Shown: in pieces, positions 62,638 to 64,000 of the stretch
Numbering within the stretch: the stretch's first letter is position 1
Layout of the letters: each line of letters opens with the position of its first letter
Origin: Planctomycetota bacterium
GTDB lineage: Bacteria; Planctomycetota; UBA1135; GCA-002686595
NCBI GenBank assembly: GCA_020853575.1
Contig: JADYYP010000081.1
Location: 1-64,000, forward strand
DNA: 64,000 nt
Direction: 5' to 3'
Notes under the pieces: generated by a model
Database searches by the model: none
Seen by the model: the letters and a program-made list of their open reading frames with translations, nothing else
What the model was told of the DNA's origin: nothing
Program-made: the position numbers and the translations under genes

Positions 62638-64000
62638 TCAGTGCGTCAGCCGATGCGCCAGTCGCAGGGGGCGCAGCATCGCGCTCTTCTTTTGCTGGTG
62701 GCCTTCCATGCGCCGCATGATGTCGTCGAGTGCCGACACGGCGGCGTCGATGTGGGGACCCTTGTTGAGCATCACACACTCGGCGCGCTCCGCCATGGCT
62801 GCGTCGGTGATCTCCGCTCGCGAGGGGCGGCCCGTGCGCGCGAGCGATTCCAGGACCTGTGTCGCCCAGATCACGGGGACGTGGGCGGCCTCACAGATCC
62901 ACAGGATCTCCTCTTGGATCTCCGCCAGTCGTTCGAAACCGCATTCCACCGCCAGATCCCCGCGTGCGATCATCACACCGATCCGCGGGCTGTGCATCGC
63001 GGCCAAGATCAGCTCAGGCAGGCGCTCGAACGCCTGGCGCGTCTCGATCTTCAGCACCACGCCGAGCTCGCGCCGATTCAACGCGCGCAGGCGTTCGTGG
63101 AGCAACTCGACGTCCGCTGGCTCGCGCACGAACGACAGGGCCACCGCATCGGCGTGTTCCGCGACGAACTCGAGGTCGACGAGGTCCTTGCCCGTGAGCG
63201 CGGACATGCCGAGCTCCGTTTCGGGCAGGTTGATGCCCTTGTCGGCGCGCAGCTTCTCTCCGTCCGCGTCGGCGTGATCGATCTCGAGCAGGAGTTCCGC
63301 CGGCGATGCCTTGAGAATGCGGGCGCCGATGCGACCGTCGTCGAACCACACTCTCTGGCCAACGCGGGCTTGACCTAGCACCTCGGGCAGGGTGCACCCG
63401 ATGCGCGCTGGAGTGAGTTGTCGACCGTCGGCGTCGCGCGATGCGTCGTGTCCCGGATCGAGCCGAGCCGTGAGTTCGACCCGATCTCCAGGTCGCAGCC
63501 GCAGGCAGCCCTCCGCGCGCGGAAGGGACCCGATCTCGCACACGCGGCCGCTGCGCACGTCGCGCAGCTTGGTCCCGGGAACGAAGTAGGCCGTGTGCGC
63601 GAGCGCCGCGATCACCGCGCTTCGGCGGCGCTGCAGCACGCTGAGCCGGCGCTTGGCTCCGCGCGCGTCCTCGAACTCGACTCGTGCGTCGTCGCCCAGT
63701 TGGGCAAGCCAGCGGCGATCGAGCTCGAGGCGAGCGGCACACTCGCTGGGGGTTTGCATGCGCGAACCGCGAGGGCACAGCAGCAGTTGAGCCGCGCGCA
63801 AGACGCGTCCGAGGTCGTCGCGCGAGGGCTTGACCCTCAGCGCGACCGGCGGTGCTTCGATCGGCCCCGTGCGCAGCTTCGGGCCACCGAGGTCCATCAG
63901 GATCGGCACACGACGACCCGCGGCCCGCTCGGCGCGGCGCACGTTCAGGATGGTTTTGCGCCAGATCGACTGGTCGTCGTGGGCGCAGTTGATGCGCACG
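62638..64000 (-). CDS. Pyruvate-kinase-like protein, 5' end beyond the window
   Basis: The visible 453 residues begin inside the gene: RINCAHDD is an internal motif of the kinase barrel, so the start lies to the right of 64000. After MDLGGPKLRTGPI comes a long insertion (about 55-265) in place of the compact B domain of ordinary pyruvate kinase. The barrel resumes with KGINLPETEL, LSFVREPADVE, VLKIETRQAF (catalytic Lys and metal Glu), MIARGDLAVE (metal Asp), VIWATQVLESLARTGRPSRAEI and the variant end CVMLNKGPHI. The C-terminal regulatory domain is absent. Related to the long pyruvate-kinase-like proteins of several phyla, whose activity is not established. The 260 bases between it and thrS hold only a 14-base palindrome at 62423-62436. 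Confidence 0.8.
   Translation of the reverse strand, partial: VRINCAHDDQSIWRKTILNVRRAERAAGRRVPILMDLGGPKLRTGPIEAPPVALRVKPSRDDLGRVLRAAQLLLCPRGSRMQTPSECAARLELDRRWLAQLGDDARVEFEDARGAKRRLSVLQRRRSAVIAALAHTAYFVPGTKLRDVRSGRVCEIGSLPRAEGCLRLRPGDRVELTARLDPGHDASRDADGRQLTPARIGCTLPEVLGQARVGQRVWFDDGRIGARILKASPAELLLEIDHADADGEKLRADKGINLPETELGMSALTGKDLVDLEFVAEHADAVALSFVREPADVELLHERLRALNRRELGVVLKIETRQAFERLPELILAAMHSPRIGVMIARGDLAVECGFERLAEIQEEILWICEAAHVPVIWATQVLESLARTGRPSRAEITDAAMAERAECVMLNKGPHIDAAVSALDDIMRRMEGHQQKKSAMLRPLRLAHRLTH

Overview
The window is one stretch of high-GC bacterial DNA (well above 60% GC by eye) that is almost entirely protein-coding. No rRNA, tRNA, CRISPR array, insertion sequence or phage gene was recognised. 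Several features point to the PVC superphylum, most likely a deep-branching planctomycete. They are a member of the small basic protein family typical of Planctomycetes/Verrucomicrobia/Chlamydiae, an FG-GAP/UnbV lipoprotein next to TPR proteins, very large secreted proteins sharing one C-terminal module, and a division and cell-wall cluster that has murein genes but no ftsQ, ftsA or ftsZ. The phylum is inferred, not proven.

Layout. (1) 1-12 kb: a family-4 uracil-DNA glycosylase, a TPR lipoprotein, a giant DUF748/AsmA-like envelope protein coupled to a lipoprotein, and a TPR protein coupled to an FG-GAP/UnbV lipoprotein. (2) 12-18.6 kb: a single-pass membrane protein, the small basic protein, queE, der, a lipoprotein, a degenerate PIG-L domain fused to a family-2 glycosyltransferase, and a second family-2 glycosyltransferase. 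(3) 18.7-27.1 kb: a compact four-gene operon coding for a ferredoxin/FAD/diheme-b-like membrane oxidoreductase, a 26-heme cytochrome c, an outer-membrane beta-barrel and a 28-heme cytochrome c that may be a lipoprotein. Together these look like a complete route for electrons from the cytoplasm to the cell surface, and this is the most interesting system in the window. (4) 27.2-30.4 kb, minus strand: a prolyl oligopeptidase lipoprotein coupled to an endonuclease/exonuclease/phosphatase-fold membrane protein. (5) 30.6-42.1 kb: three large secreted proteins ending in the same roughly 140-residue module. Two are tandem paralogues with lamin-tail and thrombospondin-type-3 calcium-binding repeats. 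(6) 42.1-45.1 kb: a family-4 glycosyltransferase, a HEAT-repeat lipoprotein and a zinc-ribbon protein.

(7) 45.5-60.2 kb: the division and cell-wall cluster mraZ-rsmH-ftsL(like)-ftsI-murE-murF-mraY-ftsW-lysM-orf71-murG-murC-murB, preceded by repeated TGGGN boxes that fit MraZ autoregulation. murD and ddl are absent, and murE carries the DNPR motif of meso-diaminopimelate-adding enzymes. (8) 60.2-64 kb: thrS without its TGS domain, then a pyruvate-kinase-like gene on the minus strand that runs off the right edge.

Translational coupling is the rule. At least a dozen gene junctions are ATGA, GTGA, TTGA or TGATG overlaps, and these overlaps fix many of the start codons chosen here. Many start codons are GTG or TTG.
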